DNA of 40,318 nt, from contig JAFYWC010000131.1 of assembly GCA_017546585.1 (NCBI GenBank), forward strand, positions 1 to 40,318. The letters run 5' to 3'. Of the stretch, positions 1 through 8,225 are shown in pieces (the stretch's first letter is position 1; each line of letters begins with the position of its first letter). The translations under genes and the position numbers were made by a program. Below the pieces are notes generated by a model that was given only the letters and a program-made list of their open reading frames with translations, ran no database searches and had not been told where the DNA came from. This DNA comes from Bacteroidales bacterium. Its GTDB lineage: Bacteria; Bacteroidota; Bacteroidia; Bacteroidales; UBA932.

Positions 1-362
1 CATAATATCCATTGTATAACTTACAATAATCTGACTTTCAGTAAGCGTTCGCACAAAGGGTGCAACCCAGATATCCCAGTGCTAGATTTGACTATAGTTA
101 CTGTAAAGTTAAAGTTTACCGTAAGTCACATCTGCGATTTTATTATTGTTTAGGTTTTAGTATTTTATGGCTATAAATATAGGACTTTTTTATGAAAGTG
201 TATCAAATTACTAATCTTGGTAGACGGGTGTTTTCATTATCCATCTGCCACACTTTTACTGAAAAACCGTGGCAGATACCCACTTTGATGACGGTATCTG
301 CCACGGTTTCCTGTATATTTCGTGCCTGATGTTTGCGACGCGTTGGTCACACAGGGGTATAT
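1..362. other. Noncoding left flank
   Basis: No convincing gene is seen here. The stretch is AT-rich. It holds a 9+9 dyad at 98-124 (TTAC-t-GTAAA and TTTAC-c-GTAA around a 7-nt centre) and a strong inverted repeat at 264-309. Frames open to the left edge exist on both strands (+ to about 150, - from about 85) but are too short to call. Confidence 0.5.
264..309. terminator. Perfect 17-bp inverted repeat, likely bidirectional terminator
   Basis: AAACCGTGGCAGATACC (264-280) and its exact complement (293-309) flank a 12-nt loop. On the plus strand the stem is preceded by A residues and followed by TTTCCTGTATATTT, which suits termination in either direction. A partial direct repeat (ATCTGCCAC) lies just left at 243-251. 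No gene within the window obviously needs it, so it may end a gene beyond the left edge or be a relic of a mobile element. Confidence 0.55.
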
Positions 363-404
363 AAAACAAAATGAGACATCGTCGCTCACGCGAAGAGGCC
401 TCAT
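363..404 (-). terminator. Terminator of small-RNA copy 1
   Basis: The arms at 390-404 and 371-385 form a 15-position stem with mismatches at positions 8 and 11 and a GNRA loop (GTGA). A T-rich run follows on the minus strand. Copy 2 has the same fold, with mismatches at the same two positions and one compensatory change at stem position 12 (T-A here, C-G there). Confidence 0.7.
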
Positions 405-441
405 ACTAACCACATAATTAATAACACTAAAACTAATAACC
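366..441 (-). ncRNA. Small-RNA-like gene, copy 1 (about 75 nt)
   Basis: On the minus strand a promoter (-7 TACCTTTG at 447-454, -33 TTGC at 473-476) would start a transcript near 441. The next 44 nt (441-398) are identical to copy 2 at 26589-26632. They run into a stem-loop with a 15-position stem and GTGA tetraloop (371-404), then a T-rich tail (363-370 on the plus strand reads A-rich). A 4-codon ORF, ATG TGG TTA GTA TGA (MWLV, 415-401), ends exactly where the stem begins. No gene lies downstream on this strand within the window, which argues for an independent RNA and against an attenuator. The family is not recognised. Confidence 0.6.
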
Positions 442-446
442 GGGCG

Positions 447-505
447 CAAAGGTACTGCTTTTCAGCAAATTAGCAATACCTTGACAACAGAAATCCGACG
501 AACTG
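447..505 (-). promoter_or_regulatory. Conserved promoter plus upstream box, copy 1
   Basis: Reading the minus strand: CAGTTCGTCGG (505-495), 10 nt, TCAAGGTATTGC (484-473), 18 nt, TACCTTTG (454-447). Copy 2 has the same blocks at exactly the same spacing. The -33/-7 pair is a good Bacteroidetes promoter. The 11-bp block further upstream is a candidate activator or UP-like site. Confidence 0.6.
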
Positions 506-547
506 AACGATTTGGAGGATGAACTGTAAAATTTGGGTACTGAATTG

Positions 548-579
548 TTTTTGACTTTGAGAAAATTGCAATATCTTTA
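548..579 (+). promoter_or_regulatory. Promoter of the acyltransferase gene
   Basis: TTTTTG (548-553) and TATCTTTA (572-579), 18 nt apart, resemble the Bacteroidetes -33/-7 pair. They would place the start site about 20 nt before the ATG at 605. Confidence 0.45.
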
Positions 580-604
580 CGGAGTTTAACGTATACTTCG
601 ATCT

Positions 605-1771
605 ATGAAACTACTATCAAATATCATAAGACCGGCATATTTTGCTGACACAAAGCCTCATTATGAACTACTTGACGGCCTGAGAGGTGTCGCAGCGTTG
701 CTGGTGGTCATATATCATATCTTTGAAGGACTTGCTTTTGCCGAAGCGACTGACGGAGTCGGCAGCGGTCTGATTACGACGCTTAACCACGGCCACATAG
801 CTGTAGACTTCTTCTTCATACTCTCTGGATTCGTGATCAGTTATGCTTATGACGACCGTTGGAGCAAGATGTCTCTCGGAGGCTTCTTCAAACGTCGCCT
901 CATCCGACTTCACCCTATGCTGATTATAGGAGCGATAATAGGTGCAGCATCATTCTTTGCGACAGGATGTGAAAGATGGGACGGTAGCGTAACACCAACC
1001 AGTTGGGTTATGGTTGCCCTTATGCTTACAATGTGTATGATCCCAGCTGTCCCTGGAGTACCTTACGAAGTCCGCGGCAATGGTGAAATGTTCCCGCTGA
1101 ACGGACCGGGATGGTCGCTTTTCTTTGAATACATCGGCAATGTATGCTATGCCTTGTTCATTCGCCGTATGTCCACTAAAGTGCTGGCATTCTTCACATT
1201 ACTGCTTGGAATTGCGCACGCCTGGTTCTTCGTGGGAGACGTATCCGGATACGATATGATCGGTGTCGGCTGGACCATAGATGCGGTCAACTTCTGGGGA
1301 GGATTCATCAGGATGCTCTTCCCTTTCAGCATTGGAATGCTGCTTGCACGTACATTCAGACCTAGGAAGATCAAAGGAGCATTCTGGATCTGCACAGCAG
1401 CTCTTATTGTACTTTTTGCAGTACCTTATATCCCATCTGCCAATGGCGTAAGTCTCAACAGTTTATATGAGTTCGTATGTATAGCTTTCATCTTCCCTGC
1501 CCTCGTTTGGATTGCAGCTTGCGGCACAGCATCCGGAGTCACAGGCAAGGCAAACACTTTCCTTGGAGAACTTTCATATCCGCTCTACATAGTACATTAT
1601 CCGATAATGTATATCTTCTATAAGTGGTTGATTCAGAATGACATCTACACATTGAAAGGCTGCTGGCCGGTTGCGCTTCTTGTAGTCGCTTCAAGCATAG
1701 CACTTGCCTACCTTTGCCTCAAGTTTTATGACGAGCCAGTCCGCCGCTGGCTGTCCAAAAGGCTCAGATAA
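605..1771 (+). CDS. Acyltransferase family 3 integral membrane protein (OafA/YrhL-like)
   Basis: A 388-aa polytopic membrane protein with roughly ten hydrophobic segments. The family signature is clear: LLDGLRGVAALLVVIYH near residues 22-38, including the conserved Arg27 and His38, then GHIAVDFFFILSGF around 63-76 and a basic RRLIRLHP loop. Acyltransferase-3 proteins move acetyl or other acyl groups onto sugars of surface polysaccharides or other carbohydrates. The acceptor cannot be read from the sequence and no glycan gene cluster adjoins. It is a single-gene unit with its own promoter and a strong terminator downstream. ATG 605 is the only sensible start. Confidence 0.88.
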   Translation: MKLLSNIIRPAYFADTKPHYELLDGLRGVAALLVVIYHIFEGLAFAEATDGVGSGLITTLNHGHIAVDFFFILSGFVISYAYDDRWSKMSLGGFFKRRLIRLHPMLIIGAIIGAASFFATGCERWDGSVTPTSWVMVALMLTMCMIPAVPGVPYEVRGNGEMFPLNGPGWSLFFEYIGNVCYALFIRRMSTKVLAFFTLLLGIAHAWFFVGDVSGYDMIGVGWTIDAVNFWGGFIRMLFPFSIGMLLARTFRPRKIKGAFWICTAALIVLFAVPYIPSANGVSLNSLYEFVCIAFIFPALVWIAACGTASGVTGKANTFLGELSYPLYIVHYPIMYIFYKWLIQNDIYTLKGCWPVALLVVASSIALAYLCLKFYDEPVRRWLSKRLR

Positions 1772-1803
1772 ATCGGGATTTGTCAGTGAGGCATAGTCTT
1801 ACA

Positions 1804-1846
1804 ATAGTCAATTTGTTCGTATTATCGAATAAATTGACTATTTTTG
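1804..1846 (+). terminator. Rho-independent terminator after the acyltransferase, overlapping the rlmD promoter
   Basis: A 16-bp stem (ATAGTCAATTT... paired with ...AAATTGACTAT, one G-T pair) closes a 6-nt loop and runs into TTTTTG. The end of the stem plus the T run reads TATTTTTG (1839-1846), a perfect -7 box for the next gene, so terminator and promoter are merged. Confidence 0.75.
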
Positions 1847-1883
1847 TGCGCCTTTGTATGAGGCGTATTAAATTATCAAGGTT

Positions 1884-3290
1884 ATGGCAAGAAAGAAACA
1901 GGAAATCATATTGGAAAACGTTGTCATCGAGGCTGTTGCAGCAGAAGGCAAGGCTCTGGCAAGAATCGACGGAACAGTGCTTTTCGTACAGTTCGCTGTA
2001 CCTGGAGACATTGTGGACGTCAAGGTCACTAAAAAGAAGAAGAACTATATGGAAGGATTCATTCTCCGTATGGTAAAGCCTTCAGAGCACCGTCTCGAGC
2101 CTTTCTGCAAGCATTTCGGCGTATGCGGAGGTTGCAAATGGCAGCCGCTTCCATACGAAATGCAGCTTCAGGCAAAGCAGCAGCAGGTATATGACCAGCT
2201 GGTGCGCATCGGCCATCTTGATGTGCCTGAGATTTCCCCTATCGTACCTTCAGACGAGACTACATATTACCGTAACAAGCTGGAATTCACCTTCTCACAG
2301 CGTCGTTGGATCTTCGATCACGAGAATGCCGACGTACTCAGCGAGCAGGAGAAATATGGTCTCGGCTTCCACGTAGGACGTTTCTTCGACAAGGTTCTTG
2401 ACATCGATCACTGCTATCTGCAGCCGGAGCCTTCAAATGCCATCAGACTCTTCATCAGAAACTATGCTCTTGAGCACGGTCTCTCTTTCTTCAACATCAG
2501 AGAGCACGTCGGTTTCCTCAGAAATATGTTCATCAGAACCACTGAGGAAGGCAATGTGATGCTAATCGTATGCTTCTATCACGAAGATACAGAGGCTCGA
2601 ACTGCCCTTCTTGACGCTGTAGCTGCACAGTTCCCGCAGATCACATCACTTTATTATGTGATCAACGGAAAGCCTAACGACTCGATTTCAGACCAGGAGT
2701 GCCACCTCTACAAGGGTGAGGACGCCATCTACGAGTATATGGAAGGCCTCAAGTTCAAGATCGGTCCTAAGTCATTCTACCAGACCAACACAAAGCAGGC
2801 ATATAAGCTTTACAGCGTGACACGCGAATATGCACAGCTTACAGGCTCTGAGGTTGTTTATGACCTTTACACAGGTACAGGTACAATCGCTCAGTTCGTA
2901 TCGCGTCAGGCATCGAAAGTGATTGGTATTGAATACGTTCCTGAGGCAATCGAGGATGCAAAGATCAATGCGGAGAACAACAATATCACCAACTGCGACT
3001 TCTACGCAGGCGATATGAAGGACATCCTCACAGATGCATTTGTAGCAGAACACGGACGTCCTGACGTCATCATCCTCGACCCGCCAAGAGCAGGTATCCA
3101 CCCGGATGTTGCACAGGTTATCCTCAATGCTGCACCAAACAGAATGGTTTACGTAAGCTGCAACCCTGCATCACAGGCACGTGACCTCGAGATCCTCTGC
3201 AAGGACTACGTGATCACAGCTGTGCGTCCAGTGGATATGTTCCCGCACACTCACCACGTAGAGAACGTGGTTGCGCTCAAGCGTAAGTAA
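1884..3290 (+). CDS. rlmD: 23S rRNA (uracil-5-)-methyltransferase, RlmD/RumA family
   Basis: A 468-aa protein with an N-terminal TRAM-type OB fold (about residues 5-65). The iron-sulfur cysteines C75, C81, C84 (CKHFGVCGGC) and C177 match the family's 4Fe-4S set. The C-terminal SAM methyltransferase domain has YDLYTGTGTIAQF, IGIEYV, IILDPPRAG and the catalytic VSCNPASQ near the end. It makes m5U in 23S rRNA using SAM. Bacteroidetes carry RumA-like paralogues, so the exact target uridine (U1939 or U747) is inferred from overall family similarity only. The stop lies one base from the stop of the convergent NfeD gene. Confidence 0.9.
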   Translation: MARKKQEIILENVVIEAVAAEGKALARIDGTVLFVQFAVPGDIVDVKVTKKKKNYMEGFILRMVKPSEHRLEPFCKHFGVCGGCKWQPLPYEMQLQAKQQQVYDQLVRIGHLDVPEISPIVPSDETTYYRNKLEFTFSQRRWIFDHENADVLSEQEKYGLGFHVGRFFDKVLDIDHCYLQPEPSNAIRLFIRNYALEHGLSFFNIREHVGFLRNMFIRTTEEGNVMLIVCFYHEDTEARTALLDAVAAQFPQITSLYYVINGKPNDSISDQECHLYKGEDAIYEYMEGLKFKIGPKSFYQTNTKQAYKLYSVTREYAQLTGSEVVYDLYTGTGTIAQFVSRQASKVIGIEYVPEAIEDAKINAENNNITNCDFYAGDMKDILTDAFVAEHGRPDVIILDPPRAGIHPDVAQVILNAAPNRMVYVSCNPASQARDLEILCKDYVITAVRPVDMFPHTHHVENVVALKRK

Positions 3291-3291
3291 A

Positions 3292-4617
3292 CTACTGCTT
3301 ATCGCAATACAATCTACCCTGCTCTGCGCCTAGAACAGTAAGTTTCTCACCTTTGGAGGCAAAACCTCCAAATTTCAGTGTGGCTTCGACTATGCGACCG
3401 TCGCTCGTCCTGACCTTACCGCCAGGGCGCAGATCAGTGAATACTTCCACAGTCTCGCCGATAAATCCCTCAAGGCCAGAGACTACTCCTGTAAATCCTT
3501 CTGAAGCCTTCATCTCCTGCCTCAGCGCGATATGGTCAAACGAACGTGTCTCGTACAATCTTCTTACTAGCCATACAGAACCGAACACAGCTGCTGTCGC
3601 AGACAGGATGACTATACCCAAAGGCATTATAATCGGTTGAAGATCAAGGGTTCCGTCCCATCTATGAAACTCGATGTTGTCAACCATAGAAAGGGCAAGA
3701 GACAACACTACGAGTACTATTCCAGAGATACCGCAGACTCCGAATCCAGGTATAACGAAAACCTCAAGAGCGATCAGCACAAGACCTACAACAAACATAA
3801 GTATCTCCCAGTGCTCAGCAAGATGGCCAACATAGGCCGGAGCGAAATACAGCAATGCTCCGACTATTGCTGTAACAAGAGGAAGACCGATGCCAGGAGT
3901 ACGTATCTCGACGAAGATTCCTCCGATGATCATCATCATAAATATAGACTGAAGAAGCGGATTCAGAAGGAACTGGATAAGACGGTCAATCCAAGTGAGA
4001 TCGTCTTCCATATTCTTGATTACAAACTCGTTATCACCTGCCACTGCAGTTGCCACTTCAACTTCAGATTCGTAGATTCCCTCACAATATCCGACTTTGA
4101 TCGCCTCCTCAGGAGTAAGGCTGAGTACGTTTGCCGTGTCTACCATCGACTCTGCGATATGAGGATCTCTGCCGGTAGCCTGAGCTGTCGAACGCATCAT
4201 ACCACGCATAAACGACTGATACTTGTCCGGCATAACATTTCCAGACTGGTCGACCACCGTAGCAGCACCTATTGAACTTCCGGTTTTCATATATATGGAG
4301 TCACAGGCAATGCTGATAAGCGCTCCCGCAGACGCCGCCTGCATATTGACATAGGCAACAACCGGACGATCATATCTCAACAGCGCTGCTCTGATGCTGT
4401 CTGCAGCATCGACGGCACCACCGTAAGTGTCAAGATCCAGCAGGACATAATCAGCCTCGGCCTCTTCTGCCTTCTCGAGGCCGAGTACCACCAAACGCTG
4501 CGCGGCCTTGTCTATATCCTGATCAAGTCTTATGCGGTAAAACACTTTAAGTGAATCACTTCCGTAGCATACCAGCGAGAGAATCGCTGCAGCAAGAATC
4601 AAAATCGAACGCTTCAT
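3292..4617 (-). CDS. NfeD-type membrane serine protease (ClpP class)
   Basis: A 441-aa protein. It starts with a signal peptide (about 1-18), followed by a ClpP-fold protease domain with Ser96 in QAASAGA and a candidate catalytic Lys132 (MPDKYQ). Four or so membrane helices follow (about 215-345), then a C-terminal soluble OB-fold NfeD domain. This is the full-length nodulation-efficiency-D architecture. Archaeal homologues cleave the hydrophobic tail of stomatin, but no stomatin/flotillin gene lies next door here, which is unusual since the two are often paired. It is convergent with rlmD and divergent from the cation exchanger. The minus-strand TATATTTG (4640-4647) is a plausible -7 box. 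Confidence 0.88.
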   Translation of the reverse strand: MKRSILILAAAILSLVCYGSDSLKVFYRIRLDQDIDKAAQRLVVLGLEKAEEAEADYVLLDLDTYGGAVDAADSIRAALLRYDRPVVAYVNMQAASAGALISIACDSIYMKTGSSIGAATVVDQSGNVMPDKYQSFMRGMMRSTAQATGRDPHIAESMVDTANVLSLTPEEAIKVGYCEGIYESEVEVATAVAGDNEFVIKNMEDDLTWIDRLIQFLLNPLLQSIFMMMIIGGIFVEIRTPGIGLPLVTAIVGALLYFAPAYVGHLAEHWEILMFVVGLVLIALEVFVIPGFGVCGISGIVLVVLSLALSMVDNIEFHRWDGTLDLQPIIMPLGIVILSATAAVFGSVWLVRRLYETRSFDHIALRQEMKASEGFTGVVSGLEGFIGETVEVFTDLRPGGKVRTSDGRIVEATLKFGGFASKGEKLTVLGAEQGRLYCDKQ

Positions 4618-4639
4618 ATATACAGGTATTGTGCAAAAA

Positions 4640-4677
4640 CAAATATAGCCATTTTATGATATTTATTCCTATCTTTG
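4640..4677. promoter_or_regulatory. Divergent promoters: nfeD-like (-) and cation antiporter (+)
   Basis: The minus strand has TATATTTG at 4647-4640, about 23 nt before the nfeD ATG. The plus strand has TATCTTTG at 4670-4677, about 32 nt before the antiporter ATG. Both match the Bacteroidetes -7 consensus. No clear -33 element is seen for either. Confidence 0.5.
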
Positions 4678-4708
4678 CAGCCGTTTGTTTTCAGAGAAAA
4701 TATAGAAT

Positions 4709-5668
4709 ATGCTAATACAGGTTTTATTGCTTTTGGCAGGTCTCCTGCTCATCCTTTTCGGAGCCAACTGGCTGGTGGACGGTTCTTCAAGCATCGCTAA
4801 AAAGACAGGACTCAGCGAGTTTGTGATCGGACTTACAATCGTAGGAATCGGAACTTCATCTCCTGAGATGGTAGTCAGCTTCATTTCATCCATTCAGGGC
4901 AGGGCTGATATGGCGATCGGAAACATCGTCGGCTCGAACATTTTCAACACGATGGCCATCCTCGGCATCACTGCATTGATCAGCCCGCTGATCATCACCA
5001 AGGATAATCTCAAGAGGGATATACCTTTGAATATTATAGTGACTGCCCTTCTGATCATTCTCGGACTCAACCGTACATTCTTCGGAATAGGCGGAGACGT
5101 GGTATCACGCATTGACGGTGTATTGATGCTCCTGATCTTTGCCTGGTATATGTGGATGTCCTTCAAGAACGGTAGCGCAGAGGAATCTGAAGAAGAAGGC
5201 GGCATCAAGATGTATTCTAACGGAATGGCAATACTTCTTGTGGTTCTCGGCCTCGGTTCCCTCATCGCCGGAGGAAAGATGTTCGTCAACTCGACTACTG
5301 CAATCGCCGAGCACTTCCATCTTTCAGAGAAATTCATCGCAATCACAGTTATGGCAGCAGGAACATCCCTTCCTGAACTTGCAACCTGCATAGTGGCAGC
5401 TCTCAAGGGACGCGGTCAGCTCGCCCTCGGAAACATCCTCGGATCCAACATCTCAAACATCCTCCTCATCCTTGGAGGCGCCTCACTCATCAATCCTCTG
5501 TCTTTCGGCGGAATGAGCCCAGTAGACCTCGGAGCTGTTATGATCTCTGCTATCTTCATCCTTGCAAGCGCCTACACCTTCAAAACCAAGAAGCTTGACA
5601 GATTTGAAGGAGCCATCCTCGTGGCAATGTTCGCAGCATACTTCACCTGGCTGATACTTGGTATATAG
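4709..5668 (+). CDS. Calcium/sodium antiporter, CaxA/YrbG family
   Basis: A 319-aa membrane protein built of two inverted Na_Ca_ex repeats. The ion-binding alpha motifs are GIGTSSPE (47-54) with GNIVGSNIFN (71-80), and AAGTSLPE (216-223) with GNILGSNISN (241-250). About ten hydrophobic helices are split by a short acidic cytoplasmic linker (about 157-164). The family exchanges Na+ or H+ for Ca2+ across the inner membrane, and the ion pair cannot be settled from sequence. It is monocistronic with its own promoter and a strong terminator. Confidence 0.9.
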   Translation: MLIQVLLLLAGLLLILFGANWLVDGSSSIAKKTGLSEFVIGLTIVGIGTSSPEMVVSFISSIQGRADMAIGNIVGSNIFNTMAILGITALISPLIITKDNLKRDIPLNIIVTALLIILGLNRTFFGIGGDVVSRIDGVLMLLIFAWYMWMSFKNGSAEESEEEGGIKMYSNGMAILLVVLGLGSLIAGGKMFVNSTTAIAEHFHLSEKFIAITVMAAGTSLPELATCIVAALKGRGQLALGNILGSNISNILLILGGASLINPLSFGGMSPVDLGAVMISAIFILASAYTFKTKKLDRFEGAILVAMFAAYFTWLILGI

Positions 5669-5687
5669 TCCAGAGACATATGGATAC

Positions 5688-5721
5688 AAAATATCCCGGC
5701 CGGTATCGGTCGGGATATTTT
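5688..5721. terminator. Bidirectional terminator between convergent genes
   Basis: AAAATATCCCG (5688-5698) pairs with CGGGATATTTT (5711-5721). The inner GCCG/CGGT extends the stem to 15 bp around a GTAT loop. A- and T-rich flanks make it usable from both sides. Confidence 0.8.
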
Positions 5722-5733
5722 ATGTATAGATCT

Positions 5734-6906
5734 TTAAAGTAGAATCGCTCCTGTAGCCCTCTCCTTCTCGAGAAGTTCTTTCGAAACAACAGGGTTTGCA
5801 TAGATGTCCAGGAAGACACGTCTGAGATCCTCTTGATTGAGTTCCGGCTCGACCTTCTTGAGCTGGCCCTCCATATATGCTACGAAATTCTCTACATCAG
5901 CAGCCTCATACTTATCTGCATACTTGCTTGACTCGTTCACTATGTCGTAAGCGATGTAGTTGTTCTTCCAAAGCTTGTATCCTTCGATGACTCTCACGTC
6001 GACAGCGTGTCTGATAAGCTGGTAACGGTCATTCTTGTCGCACTGTGCTGCTGCTGCAATCTCTTCTGCCGTAAGAGGTTTGCCGATATTGAGGTGAATG
6101 TTGCCCTTCTGGTTCATTATGCCTTCCATAATGCTCTTGAAGTCCTCACCCTCAGCCTTAACATATTTGTGTTTGCGTGAAATCACCACCTCGCGTGCCT
6201 TGAGGATATCACAAGGCTCATACTCATAAGATATGCTCAAAGGAGTGATGTTGAGTTCTTCGAAGTTCTTCTGGAAATCATTTCCGCCGCTCATATCGAG
6301 CATCTTGAGGAGGCCCTGCTCTGTAACGTCAAGACCGTTCTTGGTTCTTCCCTGTCTCTGTGCAAGCCAGATCGAATTTCTCTGCTCAGTGATGTTGAGT
6401 CTGATGTATCTTGAAAGAAGCTGAGAAGAAAGATAAAGCTCTCTTGCTGAGACTCCGCGCACAACCTTGATCATTCTGTTGGAACGGATCAGATACTCGA
6501 TCATCTCATTTGTGATAAGATTGTCTCCAACAGCGATTTCAGTCAACGGAATTCCGTTATCGTGAAGAACGAGCTGAGTAATCGCTGGATCAAGGATGAT
6601 GTCCCTGTGGTTTGACAACGCAAGGAACTTCTTTGAAGGGTCGATATTTGAAATGCCGTCGTATGAGAAATTCTTCGCTGTGTTCTCGAGAACCCAACGT
6701 ACAAATCTCTGCATAACAAGCGTCTGGAACTGGTCGATTGTCTTTATGCTCTTGAGAACATTCTTAAGAAAATCAGGAGCCTCTGCAGGGAAGAACTGCT
6801 GTGAGATATGTGGGAGGAAAGGCACTTCCGCCAACTTGCTCAACGCCTCAGCAGCTTCAGCATCTGTATAGGGACTGATGCTCTTAAATTCTGATAGGTC
6901 TACCAT
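5734..6906 (-). CDS. Glycerophosphate/lysophospholipid acyltransferase-like protein
   Basis: A 390-aa protein starting MVDLSEFKSI. The frame stays open 46 codons further upstream, but that would run into queA and past a clear promoter, so ATG 6904-6906 is chosen. An acyltransferase block I motif, NHRDIILD, sits at 99-106 (the Asp is six residues after His100, where the usual HX4D has five). A block III-like WLAQRQGRTK follows. No membrane segment is evident beyond weak N-terminal hydrophobicity. It probably transfers a fatty acyl group to a glycerolipid (PlsC/PlsB superfamily) or to another lipid; the substrate is not determined by sequence. It lies downstream of queA with its own promoter. 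Confidence 0.75.
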   Translation of the reverse strand: MVDLSEFKSISPYTDAEAAEALSKLAEVPFLPHISQQFFPAEAPDFLKNVLKSIKTIDQFQTLVMQRFVRWVLENTAKNFSYDGISNIDPSKKFLALSNHRDIILDPAITQLVLHDNGIPLTEIAVGDNLITNEMIEYLIRSNRMIKVVRGVSARELYLSSQLLSRYIRLNITEQRNSIWLAQRQGRTKNGLDVTEQGLLKMLDMSGGNDFQKNFEELNITPLSISYEYEPCDILKAREVVISRKHKYVKAEGEDFKSIMEGIMNQKGNIHLNIGKPLTAEEIAAAAQCDKNDRYQLIRHAVDVRVIEGYKLWKNNYIAYDIVNESSKYADKYEAADVENFVAYMEGQLKKVEPELNQEDLRRVFLDIYANPVVSKELLEKERATGAILL

Positions 6907-6930
6907 AGGTATAATTTTAAGTCCAATATG

Positions 6931-6961
6931 CAAATATAGGAAAAGATAGGTAGAATTCCAA
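6931..6961 (-). promoter_or_regulatory. Promoter of the acyltransferase-like gene
   Basis: On the minus strand TTGG (6961-6958), 19 nt, TATATTTG (6938-6931) is a near-ideal Bacteroidetes promoter. It overlaps the last codons of queA and starts transcription about 20 nt before ATG 6906. It is the main reason for preferring that start. Confidence 0.65.
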
Positions 6962-8188
6962 CTACCTGAGCTGAGCGTCTTTTCTTCTGAAAAGAACAGA
7001 ACTGTCGCCATAGCTGAGGAATCTGAATCCGTTGGCCAGAGCAAAGTCGTATATATTCTTCCAATCTCCTGCTACAAAAGCAGATATGAGCAACAGAAGC
7101 GTACTCTGAGGCTGATGGAAATTGGTCACCAATATATCCACAATACGGAATCCGAATCCCGGGAGAATGATGATCCTTGTACCCACCTGGATACTCTCAA
7201 GCGAGTTTGCCTCAAGATAAGAGACAAGTGCCTTGATTGCTTCCGCTGTCGAGTATGTGTACTCTCTTGAATACGGTGCCCACTGGTCCACATCTACAGG
7301 ATGACCGGTCTCGATGCAACTTACTCCGATATAGTAGAGCGACTCGAGGGTACGAACAGACGTTGTGCCTACAGCGATGACCTTTCCAAGGTTGGCAAGG
7401 AGACGCTTGAGGAACTTTAGAGTGACCACGAACGGCTCTCTATGCATAGTATGCTCTGAGACGAGCGAACTCTTCACCGGAAGGAAGGTACCTGCGCCCA
7501 CGTGGAGGCATACAGTCTCCATCTCGATGCCTTTGGCCTTGAGTCCGTCCATAACGGCCTCAGTAAAGTGAAGGCCGGCTGTAGGAGCTGCGACAGAACC
7601 TCTGTATTTCGCATAAAGGGTCTGATATCTCTCGAGGTCGATATCCTCAGTACCTCTGTTGAGATATGGTGGAATAGGAATGCTTCCGCAGATTTCAAGC
7701 ACTCTTGAGAACGGTGCGCCATCTGCCCAGCTGAACTCCACAATGGAAGTCTCGCCGTCACGCTGGATCAGGTCTGCCTTAAGGCCCATCTCCTCGATTA
7801 CAGCATCATTCTCAGGATTATAGAGGTGAAGCGTATCCTGTTTCCATCTCTTTACGTTACCTACGATACATTTCCATCTGCATCTGTCGGTAACGGCAAA
7901 CATAGATACATACTCCTCAGGGAGAACCGGTTCAAGACAGAAGATCTCTATATGCGCTCCTGTACTTCTCTGAAAATGCAGTCTTGCAGGCACAACCTTG
8001 GTGTCGTTGAAGACGATCATATGGTTTTTAGGGAGGAGATTAGGGAGATCCTTGAATGCTTGCTTTGTTATCTGACCATTATCGTATTTAAGAAGACTTG
8101 ATGAATCTCTCTCGGATAGGGGATATTTTGCAATCCTCTCGTCAGGGAGCTCATATGTGTAGTCTTCAATCCTAATTTCAGGTATCAT
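6962..8188 (-). CDS. queA: tRNA preQ1(34) S-adenosylmethionine ribosyltransferase-isomerase
   Basis: A 408-aa cytoplasmic enzyme that transfers and isomerises the ribosyl part of SAM onto preQ1-modified tRNA, giving epoxyqueuosine. Family signatures are present along the length: YELPDERIAKYPLSERD at the N-terminus, NDTKVVPARL, GSVAAPTAGLHFT, LHVGAGTFLPVK, AVGTTSVRTLES and TNFHQPQSTLLLL. It is about 60 residues longer than the E. coli enzyme, mainly in an insertion in the first half, as I recall for other Bacteroidetes QueA. No other queuosine gene is in the window. Confidence 0.95.
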   Translation of the reverse strand: MIPEIRIEDYTYELPDERIAKYPLSERDSSSLLKYDNGQITKQAFKDLPNLLPKNHMIVFNDTKVVPARLHFQRSTGAHIEIFCLEPVLPEEYVSMFAVTDRCRWKCIVGNVKRWKQDTLHLYNPENDAVIEEMGLKADLIQRDGETSIVEFSWADGAPFSRVLEICGSIPIPPYLNRGTEDIDLERYQTLYAKYRGSVAAPTAGLHFTEAVMDGLKAKGIEMETVCLHVGAGTFLPVKSSLVSEHTMHREPFVVTLKFLKRLLANLGKVIAVGTTSVRTLESLYYIGVSCIETGHPVDVDQWAPYSREYTYSTAEAIKALVSYLEANSLESIQVGTRIIILPGFGFRIVDILVTNFHQPQSTLLLLISAFVAGDWKNIYDFALANGFRFLSYGDSSVLFRRKDAQLR

Positions 8189-8225
8189 TGAGAATCTAAT
8201 ATTTCATTTAACATCTATGAATGCA

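Noticed and set aside
1-150. Frames open to the left edge on both strands
   Set aside because: They are about 28-50 codons, AT-rich, with no recognisable motif, and both strands are equally open. They could be the tail or start of a neighbouring gene but cannot be supported here.
237-449. 70-codon minus-strand ORF over small-RNA copy 1
   Set aside because: It runs through the terminator hairpin and promoter of the RNA. The 129-codon counterpart at copy 2 is unrelated after the shared segment.
6907-7044. Upstream extension of the acyltransferase-like gene into queA
   Set aside because: The 46 extra codons overlap queA and contain the promoter of the shorter gene.
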